Assembly (NCBI GenBank): GCA_013368445.1 | Contig: JAACJO010000001.1 | Location: 434,001 to 498,000 of the forward strand | Origin: Leucocoprinus leucothites | Taxonomy: Eukaryota; Basidiomycota; Agaricomycetes; Agaricales; Agaricaceae | DNA: 64,000 nucleotides | Direction: 5' to 3' | Shown here: positions 1 through 10,821 of the stretch, piece by piece | Numbering within the stretch: the stretch's first letter is position 1 | Layout of the letters: each line of letters begins with the position of its first letter | Program-made: the position numbers and the translations under genes | The notes under the pieces: model-generated | What the model was told of the DNA's origin: nothing | The model's database searches: none | Seen by the model: the letters and a program-made list of their open reading frames with translations, nothing else

Positions 1-5
1 TCCGC

Positions 6-1659
6 ATGTTGAAAACGATCTACAGCCTTCACTCTGAAATTCTGTCCAAAATCTTCCTGGAATTGGACTGGCCCAGCTTTTTTTCAACTCGACTTGTAAG
101 TACGTGTTTTATCATCAGAATTATCGGATGGCAGACTCGGCCTCGTTCGACACAGGCGTGTAAAGATTTTTACGACGTGACAAAATCCCGCTGCTTCTGG
201 CTTGGCCATGTTCAAAAGGTCAAAGAGACCCCTGGCTACGTACTCCCTCTCGAAGCGAGTTGTTATACCGCCGAGGAGTTGGAGCAATGGGTGACACACC
301 GACATCGGATCTTGGACACTTGGACTAAAATTCCAAACATTCGGGATCGCAAGTTTACCATCGACGATGTTGGCTCGGACAGCACGAGATACAAGTACTC
401 TGACTTCGACTTTCTTCCTGGCGGCAAATGGCTGTTCGTCCGTCAGTCGGAGACTGGAGACTGTTGCATTTATCCTTGATGTTGAAAGCCCCCTTCTGCA
501 CCCAACAAGAAGGTCTTGTTTGACTTCCGGAATGTCGAAGCTCCCGACGGAGAAGAGTCAGGTTGGGACCCAAAGAATGTATTCTCCTACTGGATTGATC
601 GTTCCAAAAATTGTCTGTCGTTCTTGCTGGTAGCGACTTCCTTCTACAACAGTAAGTCCCCCTTATTCAAGATCCTTGGCAAATAAAAAAATTCAACTAT
701 CAATGGTAGATACATCGAGAATTGTTATTACCGAAGTTCAGCTATCTGGGAATAGTCCCTCTGATGCAACATTTATAACTCGTTCCTGTGCGACATTCAG
801 AACGAGACTCGCGAGGGATGAGGATGAGGATGGACTATCCTGGCTTAACGAGCTTACCAACGAGGTTCACGGGCCATCAGAATCTTGGAAGGTTTTACTC
901 AATGACCGTTATTACGTCGAACTGGACACTAGTCGTTCTTCCATGAAGGTGTACGATTATCGTACCCTTATCGGAAACAGCGATGATCTACTGCTGGAAC
1001 TGAGTCCAGGCTCTGTGGTAATCAAAGATGGCAAGGTACGGTTAAACACCAGCGCCCCCCCTTGTCCAATGTCCTGATGTACCCACTAGCGCATTGAAGA
1101 GATCAGGTTCATTCACGACAACATCTTGGTCGCTCTGAGCTCAAACAGCAAGATATACATATTCGAGATACATCAGCCCCAAACTATACCTAAAGTCAAG
1201 CAGCTCCACGTAGTCAACATGAACGGCCCCACAGTCATGTTTTCCCCAATCAAATGGTTCCCAGATGCCTCCGAAATCATATTTTTTAATACGAAGACAA
1301 GTTTACCTTGGGCCCACCTTCGAATCCCTCACGACAAATCTGCCCCCCCGAAAACAACTTGTAACTTAAATGGACCAGAAGTCCAGACTTTTCAAACTCG
1401 GGCGGGATTCTTCTGGTCTCTAGTCCAGCGACTTGACCTTGCTTTTAAACTTGAGGGTCTCCACTTCCTCAAACAACAATGGGGCCTCACTACCTCGCAG
1501 TGCCGTCTGTCGCACATGTCCGTCTCGTTGCCGGGTTACGCTTATGGTAGTAATGTCGAAACGTTTAGTGAGGAAGTCGGGTATGTGGTGATGGCCAAGG
1601 AAAGGCGCAAAAAAAAGGTTTTGCAACTCACATTGGTGGAAACGGATATGCAAGTTTGA
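6..1659 (+). pseudogene. F-box / beta-propeller-like protein, copy 1 (disrupted)
   Basis: An F-box lies at the N terminus (ILSKIFLELD, residues about 12-21) and is followed by a long propeller-like region, which suggests a substrate receptor of an SCF ubiquitin ligase. Four exons can be joined: 6-95, 156-651, 710-1035 and 1090-1659. All introns are GT-AG, and outside one spot the frame is kept to a stop at 1659. That spot has a 7-bp tandem duplication (GGAGACT at 449-455 and again at 456-462), then a lost base in the C run at 489-493 compared with copy 2. Together they restore frame, but the stretch between them runs into TGA at 477-479. It pairs with copy 2 at 2694-4344 and copy 3 at 40822-42420. 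It is either a pseudogene or a gene damaged partly by assembly error. Confidence 0.75.
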
Positions 1660-1840
1660 TCTTTGGATTCTGTTTGTAGTGTATGTGCTATGTGTAGCTT
1701 TGCTTGTTCGGTGCAATTCGATGCGACTCGTAAACGATCACAAGATGCTTTCATAATAAGAATTGTATGATGGTAGAACTCGAATTGGTAGTGTGAACCT
1801 TGACGAAGTACCTCCCATCCCAAACACACAACAATCCCCA

Positions 1841-2489
1841 TCAAAACGCCAGCAACCCTTTCTTCGTCTCAACACTCAAACACAATCTCTCTCTGAACAT
1901 CTGCCTAAACGCCAAATTCGTCTCCTCATTAATAGGCTTCTTAAAATCCTCCATATCAGGCGCATGGACACCAAAAGCCTTCAATCCCATTGTCAGGGAA
2001 TGCTCCTCATCCTCCATAATCACCTACTCTCCTATGACCCCATCCTTTCCTCTCTCCTCACGTTCGCTTTCCACACTCACCCTCACTGCAGAAACTCTCA
2101 TCACCAACTCGAATCAACCCCGATACACTCCTCTGCCCACTCATTCTCCTTCACCCAGCATAAATCGTTTCCTTGGGTGTCTGAGGGCTGAACGACAATG
2201 TCCCACGATACGTCATCGCTACGAGGTTTGGTAACAATATTTCGTGAGGTTGGACAAATTCACCTTGGGGTGCTTGAACGAGTTCTTCAATGTATTCGCG
2301 CATTTCGTCTGCGGGTACGTCGACCCGTCCCGGTGCCACAATAAGGGGTTCGCGGGTGCTACTTCCACTGCCACTGGCATTAGCACTGCACGTGGTAGAA
2401 GTGGTGCTTGAAGTGGTGCTTGACACAAGCGAGCTGGTGCTAAGACGTGGTGAACGATCACCAAAGGCTACTCTGCTGAATACGCTCAT
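1841..2489 (-). pseudogene. Decayed 3' fragment of the large F-box gene at 4611-7073
   Basis: This stretch encodes two out-of-phase pieces that match the C terminus of the F-box gene at 4611-7073. They share the Ser/Thr-rich linker, the block VPQGEFVQPHEILLPNL (here with AP for VP), and the terminal tail ending in VETKKGLLAF. No upstream F-box portion is present. The frame breaks between the two pieces near 2160 and 2023. It lies convergent to F-box/propeller copy 1, just as the parent gene lies convergent to copy 2, so it came with the segmental duplication. I see no sign that it makes a protein. Confidence 0.8.
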
Positions 2490-2693
2490 GCTACGGGTCT
2501 GTGCTACTGTAAAGGTCCTTATGTATGAGGATATTTAACTGTTCCGAGACGGTGGTAAATGTGGGTTCGTGGGTTCGTGTTGCTTGAAAGGGCCTAGAGC
2601 GGCCTCGCGATGCCTCATGACCCTAATGATAGCATATCCATTTCGAATCGAATCATTATTCAGACCATCTGTAACCTGACCGTCACCCTCCAC

Positions 2694-4344
2694 ATGTCGG
2701 AAACGATCTCCAGCCTTCCTTCTGAGATTCTGTCAAAAATCTTCCTGGAATTGGACTGTTCTAACCTTCTCTCGACTCGACTTGTACGTTTGTTCGAATC
2801 ACCAGAAATCTCAGATGGCAGATTCAGCCTCATCGATGTAGACATGTAAAGGATTCTACGACGTGACAAAATCCCGTCACTTCTGGCTCGAGCATATTCA
2901 AAAGATCAAAGAGACCTTTGGCTATATACTTCCCCTCGAAGCGAGTTGTTATACCACCCAGGAGTTGGAGTGATGGGTGACACGCCGACATCGGATCTTG
3001 GATATCTGGTCTAAACCTCCAAACATCCGGGGTTGGAGTTTCGATATCGACAACATTGCCTGGAACGACATAAAGTTGGGCAAGCGCTCTTATTTGGATT
3101 TTCTTCCTGGTAGTAGCAGATGGCTGCTTGTCCGTCAGTCGGAGGCTGTCGCATTTATCCTTGATGTCGAAAGTCCCCCTTCTGCACCTGATATCAAAGT
3201 CTTGTTTGACTGTCGGGGTGCCTTGGCTCCTGATAGAGAACATCCACGCTGGGACCCAAAGAATGTATTCTCCTACTGGATTGATCGCTCTAAAAGTCGT
3301 CTATCATTCTTGCTGGTAGCAACTTCCTTCTACTTCTGTAAGTCTGCCTTGTTAAAGATCCGTGCCTGGGGAAGAGATTTAATCATTAGCGACAGACACT
3401 TCGAGAGTTGTTATTACCGAAGTCGAGCTGTCAGGGGATGGACCCTCTAATACAACATTTATGACTCGTCCTCGTACGACCTTCAGAACAAGTCTTCCGG
3501 CCGATCTTCCATTTTGGATGGCCAAGCTTAATAATACTTCTTCTTGGGGCTCGATGGATGATTGGAGGGTTGCAGCCAATGACCGTTATTATGTTGAATA
3601 CAAAATCAGGCTTTCTGCTATGAGGGTACACGATTATCGTACCCTTGTTGGAAATGACGATGATCCGCTGCTGGTGCAGAACTCAGATCCTGTGTTAATC
3701 AGAGACTGCAAGGTATGACTATCTATAACGCCTTCCCCCGATGCCTCTAACATGCACACTAGTTCATGGGGGACATTAGGTTCATCCACGGCAATATTTT
3801 GGTCGCTTTGGGTACTACGGACGGCAAGATATACATATTCGAGATACACCCTGAGTCTGATATCTCCCCAACCGTACCCAAAGTCGAGCAGCTCCACATA
3901 GTTGACATGGACGGCCTAACATACATGTTTTCTCCAATCAAATGGTTTCCAGATGCCTCCAAAATCATATTTTTTAATGGGGAGACAAGCTTACCTTGGG
4001 CTCATCTTCGAATCCCGCACGACAAGTCTACTCCCTCAAAAACGACTTGACACATAGACGGACCAAAGATGCCATTGGATCTTCTATCGCACGCGGGATT
4101 CTTTTGGTCGCTGGTCCAACGACGTGACGATGAATCCGAACTTATTATTAGTCTCGACTTTCTCAAACAAGAATGGGACCTCACTACCTCACAGTGCAGT
4201 CTATCGCGCATGTCCATCTCGTTGCCAGATTATGTTTATGGTAATAATGTTGGAGCGTTTAGTGAGGAAGTCGGACGTATGGTGATGACCAATTTCAGCG
4301 AAGAAAGAGTTATTCGGCTCACAGTGATAGACATGGATTTGTGA
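2694..4344 (+). pseudogene. F-box / beta-propeller-like protein, copy 2 (two in-frame stops)
   Basis: The F-box begins at residue 7 (LPSEILSKIFLELD). The exon layout is the same as in copy 1: exon 1 is 2694-2783 and exon 2 starts at 2842 after GTAG. The protein reads well except for two nonsense codons. TGA at 2971-2973 replaces the CAA found in copy 1, and TGA at 4048-4050 falls where copy 1 has a Cys codon. Sequence continues in frame and aligned to copy 1 after both, ending at 4344. Neither stop sits in a plausible intron. Because these are substitutions rather than indels, they are better evidence of true pseudogenization than the breaks in copy 1. Confidence 0.78.
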
Positions 4345-4610
4345 TTGTTTGATCTTTGGATCCTGTCTGTGGTGTAGTACTATCCTTTACCCCTGAATGA
4401 CGCTTACCCCCGATTGACGCTCTTCTCCCTCCTCCTCTTCATTTTATACATGTGTAGCATATGTAGTTTCACCTTTTGCTTTTATCCGATGTAACTCAAT
4501 ACGACTCCCAAATCGATCACAAGACACATTCATAATAATTATTGCATGGTGACAAAAACTCGAATCAGTAGTGTGAATCTTGACCAAGTACCTTCCATCG
4601 CAAACAAACA

Positions 4611-7073
4611 TCAAAAGGCCAACAATCCCCTCTTCGTCTCAACACTCAAACAGAAACCCTCTCTCAACATCTGCCTAAACACCAAATTCGTCTCCTCATC
4701 GATAGGCTCCTTAAAATCCTCCATATCGGGCGCAGATACATCAAACGCCTTCAACTCCACCGTCGGGAAATACTCTTCATCTTCCATAATCACATACTCT
4801 CCCATTCCTACCTCCCCCCTCCTCACCCCCACCACGGGACTCGCATCACCAACTCGAATCAATTTCGGTACACTCCGCTTCCTACTCATCCTCCTCCACC
4901 TAGCGTAAATCATCTCCTTGAGCGTTCGAGGATTGAATGACAATGTCCCGCGATAAGTCATAGCTACAAGGTTTGGTAATAAAATTTCGTGAGGTTGGAC
5001 GAATTCGCCCTGGGGTACTTGAACGAGCTGTTCAATAGGTTCGCGAATTTCGTCTGTGGGCACATCGACCCATCCTGGTGCGACGATGCCAGGTTCGCGG
5101 GTACTACTTCCACTACTGCTGGTATTAGCACTGCTTGTAGTAGAAATCGTGCTTATAGTGGAGTTCGACGAGGACGTTGACCCAGGTACAGGGGCAGACG
5201 AGTCCTGGACGCCACTAAGCGAAGGAGGAGGATTCTCCAACTCGTACGAAAAAGTCTTGACACACCTAACCCTCCTCTCCGGATTCATCTTGACCAAAAA
5301 CTTATCCGACAAGCCTTCCACATCAGCCTGCCAACTCTCCAAAACCAACTCCTCCAAAACCTCTCCCATTCTCCCCTGTCCCCATTCTCCACCACCGGCA
5401 TTCAATCCAGGTACACTCGTATCACCCATCAACCACGCCATAATCAATTCTTCTGCCTGACCAACACTGGGCACATAAATCCCCAATTTCCTCAACCCTG
5501 TACCATCATTGTTATCGTGATCGTATGCCCAACCGCTCCTCTCTCCCAACCTCGTAATTTCATTCAACACATTCGTAATGCTCCCCGTCGTGCATTTAAA
5601 TTCGAGTGCATAAACTCTCGGCACAATCAATGAGCCCATGAACCTCGTCAAATTGATCGGATCCGAGAATACACTAAATTTGCGCAGTTCTGGCAAGCGT
5701 AGATGTTTTTGTCTCTGTGCACCGCCACCGTAGCCATGACCTCCACCGAGGTGGGTGTTGATCCCGAATCCGTGTCCGGCGTGGAAGAATGTCTGGATCG
5801 ACATCATGTTTGATGCCGAAGATGAGAAGATTCCTTGAAAGTTGAATGAGGCTATGTATGATGTGTAGGATAAGATTTTTAGGCAATCGTCCAGAGGTAC
5901 AGTGCGCAGCTCGAGATGAGTTATATTTGTCCATGGTAAAGGCACCTCTATAGGGCTAAGCGATTCGGGCAGGATGACAGTTCGTAGCAAAGGAGCTGAG
6001 GAGAGCATAAACCAAGGGCTTTTATGTCTTGTTGATGTCGACGATGGGGACGAGTTGGTTGTGGTAATGTTTATAGGTACCATTGCCGGATTATTGGGAG
6101 GAATATGAGCACCACCACCACCACCATTGACCATAATACCGTTCACAAACACTCCATTCTGTATCACATTCACTCCTCCCGGTCCAGGTTGTACAACCAC
6201 ATTCGGTCCTCCCGCTGCACCAATACCAATACCACCACCGCCACCAAGATTGTTGATTCCTCCAGTCACCGTCACAACATTCCCATTCCCAATGTTAAAC
6301 GCCTGCTCAAACGCCAACCTCCCAGACCTATTAAGCACCAGCGTATCCAATCTCTCCAACTTCCTATACACATCCTTAAACAAATCCTGAAAGCACAAAT
6401 TCGGCAGGGTCGAATAAAAAGTATGCCACTGATTCGATCGTTTATACAGCTTCTCCAAAACCGCCTTGGGCGGGTAATCTCGAAAATACTGCAGTTCGGA
6501 ATCATCATGCGCAAGGGTGAGAATGATATACAAATCCTGTATATCGCCCGCGCGGTCCAACCAGTCATCAAGCAATAAAATCTGTTTCTCATAACACGAC
6601 CTTGAAATTGCCAACGGGATAGTCGCCCACAACTCGGGTAACCTCCATGCAAGCGATCTCCACGCAGAACACACCTGACCCACGACAAGCGGAACAGGAA
6701 TCCTCTGATGAAGGGGAGGCGGGTAAACCTCGCTTTCGTTCATTTCTTTAATCGAGAGCTGAGTTGCCATAAGCATAATCTTGCCTATAACTTCTATTGG
6801 GAGGAGCCATGTACGAGAGAGGGAATTGCGGTGGTTTTTAAGCGTAGCGATTCGTTGAGCAAGGCTGTGGAGAAGACTTTCATGATGGGCGATTTCGGCG
6901 TCTAAGAAGCATTGGTCTTTGGAGTCCAGGTAGATATCTTCAGAGATAGAGAGGACTTGGGCGACTGGTTCTTTGAGGTGAGAAGGTTCCATGAGTTCGC
7001 GAGGAGGGTCGGTGTTGATGTGTAAGTGGATGTGAGGGATTAAAAGGCAAATGCTGGGCAGTGCAGTGCTCAT
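4611..7073 (-). CDS. Large F-box protein with coiled-coil start and glycine-rich insert
   Basis: One long uninterrupted frame of about 820 codons. A short coiled-coil (DAEIAHHESLLHSLAQRIATL) precedes an F-box core (WLLPIEVIGKIMLMA), the arrangement typical of the many Agaricomycete F-box proteins; these are presumed SCF substrate adaptors. A glycine-rich, low-complexity insert rich in GGGGG and GGAGG lies near 6110-6300, followed by a leucine-rich-like region. The frame is open to 7127, only 4 bp from the TAF4 stop, so I prefer a start at 7073 (MSTALP) or 6992 (MEPSHL). It is intronless as read. The C-terminal 200 codons also occur as a decayed copy at 1841-2489. The substrate cannot be inferred. 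Confidence 0.8.
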   Translation of the reverse strand: MSTALPSICLLIPHIHLHINTDPPRELMEPSHLKEPVAQVLSISEDIYLDSKDQCFLDAEIAHHESLLHSLAQRIATLKNHRNSLSRTWLLPIEVIGKIMLMATQLSIKEMNESEVYPPPLHQRIPVPLVVGQVCSAWRSLAWRLPELWATIPLAISRSCYEKQILLLDDWLDRAGDIQDLYIILTLAHDDSELQYFRDYPPKAVLEKLYKRSNQWHTFYSTLPNLCFQDLFKDVYRKLERLDTLVLNRSGRLAFEQAFNIGNGNVVTVTGGINNLGGGGGIGIGAAGGPNVVVQPGPGGVNVIQNGVFVNGIMVNGGGGGAHIPPNNPAMVPINITTTNSSPSSTSTRHKSPWFMLSSAPLLRTVILPESLSPIEVPLPWTNITHLELRTVPLDDCLKILSYTSYIASFNFQGIFSSSASNMMSIQTFFHAGHGFGINTHLGGGHGYGGGAQRQKHLRLPELRKFSVFSDPINLTRFMGSLIVPRVYALEFKCTTGSITNVLNEITRLGERSGWAYDHDNNDGTGLRKLGIYVPSVGQAEELIMAWLMGDTSVPGLNAGGGEWGQGRMGEVLEELVLESWQADVEGLSDKFLVKMNPERRVRCVKTFSYELENPPPSLSGVQDSSAPVPGSTSSSNSTISTISTTSSANTSSSGSSTREPGIVAPGWVDVPTDEIREPIEQLVQVPQGEFVQPHEILLPNLVAMTYRGTLSFNPRTLKEMIYARWRRMSRKRSVPKLIRVGDASPVVGVRRGEVGMGEYVIMEDEEYFPTVELKAFDVSAPDMEDFKEPIDEETNLVFRQMLREGFCLSVETKRGLLAF

Positions 7074-7130
7074 ATGATCAATATTAACACGTGATACAGT
7101 GATAAGTGTATACCAAGGTCTAGACAAGCT

Positions 7131-8731
7131 TTAGATAAAGCCTCGAGCAGCGCCTCGCCCTCCGCCGTGTCCCCGCTCCTTTTCAACTACAAATATCGCA
7201 TCCCGCATTGTCACCGTCGTGCGTGTGTCTTCCTCCGCTGACATTTGAGCCGGTGTGGCAGACATTGACTTCTTTGTCGGCACATAAGGCCTTGCCCATG
7301 AACTTGATCCAGCCCCTGTACCTGAGGTACCCGTCGTGGCGGTGGTAGTTGCCATTGTGCTTGATGAAGCCGTAGATGTCGTAGCACCGCCCGTCGTAGT
7401 TGCCGCTGGTGTAGCTGTACTTGTACTTGCACCCGCACTCGGCGTAGCGGCAGTGGCAGCAGGCTTCGGCTTCGCAGCGGGTGAACTCGCGCTTGCAGCA
7501 TTCATCCAAGCGTACTTGCCACCCAGACCAGCAGCCTGAGTCGCAACAGCATTAGACATCTTCTTTCTCACGTCCTCCGACATATTCCGGGCAGTGACTC
7601 CAGGACCATCCTTTTTCCGCTTTTTCTTCGCACCACCCTCCTCTTCCATTCCACCACCTACGCTACTGGTATCACCGCTCGCACCACTTGCAGCAGCAGC
7701 TCCATTAGCCTGAGCAGCCAAAGCAGCAGCATGTGCGGCAGTCATCTCCGCTCTCTCCTTTCGCTCTCTCCGTACTTTCATCTCCTCGTCTTTCTCGACT
7801 TTCTCCAATACAGCAAGCTGCTTGGCTACATCTGATCGTAGGCTGATCTTCCACATGGGCGTGTTATCGCTGTAGAATGATGCGGGACGATCGAATTGAG
7901 TGTCAGTTCGATGATGGGAGGCGGCTATCATGTTGGTGATGAGATCCTGGAGGCGTGCACGGAGAGCGAGTGCGATGTAGTTGATAGCATCGTCCGGGAT
8001 TCTTGTTACTTTGTGTGAGGTGCCTATTGTACGCATTTTATTCCCGAGATGGATCGTGTCAAAGGAGGGTTTGATGGCTTGCTTGCGTGTTCGGTCTTCA
8101 TAGGGCCTGTAAGGCTGGTGTTGGTCATGCGAGCGTTGCAGGGACTCTGCCTCTGCCTATATAGAATTTGAGTATGGTGAAATGCTTTACACGGAGTGAA
8201 ACGCACTTCGAGATTAACACCAGCACTACCAAGAGCATCGTTCAACGTTGCAATATCAGTAGTATCGGCGGCCGTATCATTGGCTGCAGTCGTGGTAGTT
8301 GTCGTAGCTGTATTCGGTACAGGGGTAGTAGTAGCTGCAGGACGCGCCAGCTGCGCCTGCATCGTCTGGGCAGTCAAAGGGGTGGCATATTGATAGTGGC
8401 CATACGCGGCTTGCGGGTAATGTGACGAATACGCTTGATAATGCTGATACGGTATCGTCCTACGAGTGCATTAGATACATCCCTAGAGAGAGATAAAACA
8501 CATTCACGTTGCATGTGTCGCGCCTAAACGAGTATTTCAGCAAGTTTTTCCCTCTCTGGTTTCAAAGCCGAACATACCAGCTGTTGCCCAAGGTGCAGTG
8601 GCATATGTAGGTGCTGGCGCTGTGGCTGTCGGTGCAGGTGTCGCCGGAGCTGGTGTAGTCGTCGGAGCTGGTACTGGCGCAGCGGCAACAGGCGTAGCAG
8701 GCTTTGTTTCTTCTGTTTTCATTGTCGACAT
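7131..8731 (-). CDS. TAF4: TFIID subunit TAF4
   Basis: TAF4 is a histone-fold subunit of the general transcription factor TFIID and pairs with TAF12 in the nucleus. Exons on the minus strand are 8731-8578, 8523-8508, 8459-8207 and 8156-7131, giving 482 residues. The N terminus is Ala/Pro/Thr-rich and the next part Gln/Tyr-rich. The conserved TAF4 C-terminal domain begins at about residue 142 (KPSFDTIHLGNKMRTIG, then RIPDDAINYIALALRARLQ) and is followed by a basic patch KKKRKKDGPG. The 16-nt second exon is needed to keep frame: joining exon 1 directly to exon 3 fails. Flanking introns of 54 and 48 nt carry branch-like CTGAA and CTAAT. It shares a very short promoter with NUP42. Confidence 0.93.
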
Positions 8732-8796
8732 CGCAAGTAGGAAGCAAGGAGATACGTGACCACGTGACATCTCCCCTCTCTCTTCTCCCGGTCATC
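8732..8796. promoter_or_regulatory. Bidirectional promoter between TAF4 and NUP42
   Basis: Only 65 bp separate the two divergent start codons. The interval holds TACGTGAC (8753-8760) directly followed by CACGTGAC (8761-8768), two E-box-like elements in tandem, and a pyrimidine-rich tract towards NUP42. CACGTG is the core bound by bHLH factors such as Cbf1 in fungi; which factor acts here is inference. Confidence 0.6.
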
Positions 8797-10821
8797 ATGG
8801 TCAGTCAATGTTCGTGTTTTATTATTCTGATATTAATACCTATGTATAGGCTGTATGCCAGTACTTTCTGCGTGGTCAGTGTCGGTTCGGCGATAGCTGT
8901 AGAAACGAACACCCCGCGAATCCTCGTCAGAGTGGCTTTGGCAGTGAGTTTCCGATGACTTGGGTCCCGTTTCGCAATCGTCCAATGTTTTTTTTAACGC
9001 TCAGGCCTTTTATAGATCAGACTTGGAACAATACAAATGCACATTCTAAACCGACTTCACTACTCTTCACGCAAGTCTGCTAATTTCTCTGAAATTACAT
9101 ATGTTGGCTGACCCTTTTCGTGTTTTTAGTCAAGATTCTATGAAACTTGATTTATCCTCTGAGAAACCTCTATGGCCATTATCGTCCTATGGTCCAGCGA
9201 AGAATGAGCCAAACCTCATCTCAGGACTTGACGAATCCATGGAAGAACTCCGTGTACGTGCTGTTCGCGCCTTGAAAGCAGGCAATCTCAACGAATATGT
9301 GAGTCATTGTCTTTTGCCGGCATCACCTCAACCAACGATTCAACCCTTAATATTCAGACAACTTACGAATCTAGTAAAATACAAGCTGCAGATCAAGCGA
9401 TCAATGTACGTCTTTTCTTCCCCACCACAACGCTCTTCAAACTCATAAACCATCCTTCCCAGAACGCTCGCAACAACCTCGCCTCAGCATACCAGACCGC
9501 TGCTGACCAGAGCACCCACGGCAACAAACAAGCTTCCACCTCCACCTCCACCTCCGCTCCTACCACTTCCTCCAACCCTGCCTTCGGGTCCACCTCCGCA
9601 TTTGGCCAAACAGGCTTCAGCTCCCAACAATCCGCATTCGGCCAGCCCACCACCACACCTCAATCCGCCTTTGGCTCAACCAATACCACCTCCGCTTTTG
9701 GAAAACCTGCCACAACGGCGACAACAACAGCACCTACCACAGGCGGTGCCGCATTTGGCCAAAGTTCATTCGGTCAACCACAGCAATCGTCAGCGTTCGG
9801 CTCAGTGATTAAGCCTGCTACTGGTGCTTTTAGTGCCTTCGCAGGTGCTGGAACGAGTCCGTTTGCTGCTGCTGCGAATGCTGTGAATCAGAATCAAGCC
9901 GGTTCCAGTGCTGGTACTGGCGCTGGTGGAGGAGGATTTGGATCATTTGCAGGTGGACAGCCTAGTGCTTTTGGCGCAGGTGCTTCGAATACAACCTCTG
10001 GATCTGTATTTGGCGGTGGAGGGGGAGGCGGGGCAACAAGTGCATTTGGTGCGCCTGCGTCTGCCTCTGTCTTTGGTCAACCGTCCCAGCCACAGCAGAC
10101 GTCTGTATTTGGATCAGCACAAAATCAACCTACATCCGCCTTTGGTCAACCCAGCACAACGCCAAGTGCATTCGGCGCTCCAGCTACACAACCCCAATCT
10201 GCATTCGGCGCACCAACGAATCAACCTCAATCTGCCTTTAGTGCACCTCGGACTCAGACTCAATCAGCGTTTGGTGCACCTTCCGCTTTCGGTCAACCTC
10301 AATCCCAGTCGGCCTTTGGCTCTGGGGCTACTAGCACCGCCAACCCGTTGAATGCGCAACCAGCGTCTTCATCTGCGTTTACACCTTTATCTAACCCATC
10401 TAACCCTCTTAACACTGGCCCGGCACAGCAATCCCCGTTCGGTGCCGGTTCAAATCCACTGGGAACCGCACAGCCTGTTCAGCCATTGAACGCGTTCACG
10501 ACCGGACCTACACCCTCCAATCCATTCACCTCTGCCTCTGCCTCCTCTCCCTTCGCCCCTACACCCTCGGCCTTCGGCCCTCCCTCCACATCCAGCTTCC
10601 CTCCCACATCAGTAAATCCACTGACCAATCCCAATACCAAACCCGACTTCCCGACCCTCCTCAAGCAGATCAAACCTACACCTAATATGACACCGTATGA
10701 TAGTTTATTACCGCCTGAGTATGCGAAATTGTTGCCGGAGAGTGTTGTTCAGGCGTTTAGAGGGGAGAAGTTTGAGTTTGGGAAGGTGCCTGATTGGGTG
10801 CCGCCTGTTGAGATGCGATGA
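8797..10821 (+). CDS. NUP42: CCCH zinc-finger FG nucleoporin NUP42
   Basis: A nuclear pore protein of the NUP42/Rip1/NLP1 type, which works in mRNA export on the cytoplasmic face. Exons: 8797-8799, 8850-8943, 9016-9070, 9130-9298, 9358-9405 and 9463-10821, giving 575 residues. The first coding exon is just the ATG. The N terminus is a CCCH finger (C4, C12, C18, H22; spacing 7-5-3). A conserved block follows (KPLWPLSSYGPAK, then ELRVRAVRALKAGNLNEY), then a long repeat domain full of SAFG, AFGQ and AFGAP, and a C-terminal end with PDWVPPVEMR. The third intron (9071-9129) starts GCAAGT, a GC-AG intron, and is the only way to keep frame there. It is divergent from TAF4. Confidence 0.93.

Noticed and set aside
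6105..6578. 157-codon plus-strand frame
   Set aside because: It lies antisense to the glycine-rich part of the F-box gene at 4611-7073; its Thr/His/Ile-rich composition is a mirror of that repeat.
7183..7539. Several 65-110 codon frames overlapping TAF4
   Set aside because: They are shadows of the Ala/Thr-rich TAF4 coding repeat in other frames and strands.
9602..10351. Leu/Pro/His-rich plus-strand frames inside NUP42
   Set aside because: They are frame-shifted readings of the FG repeats.
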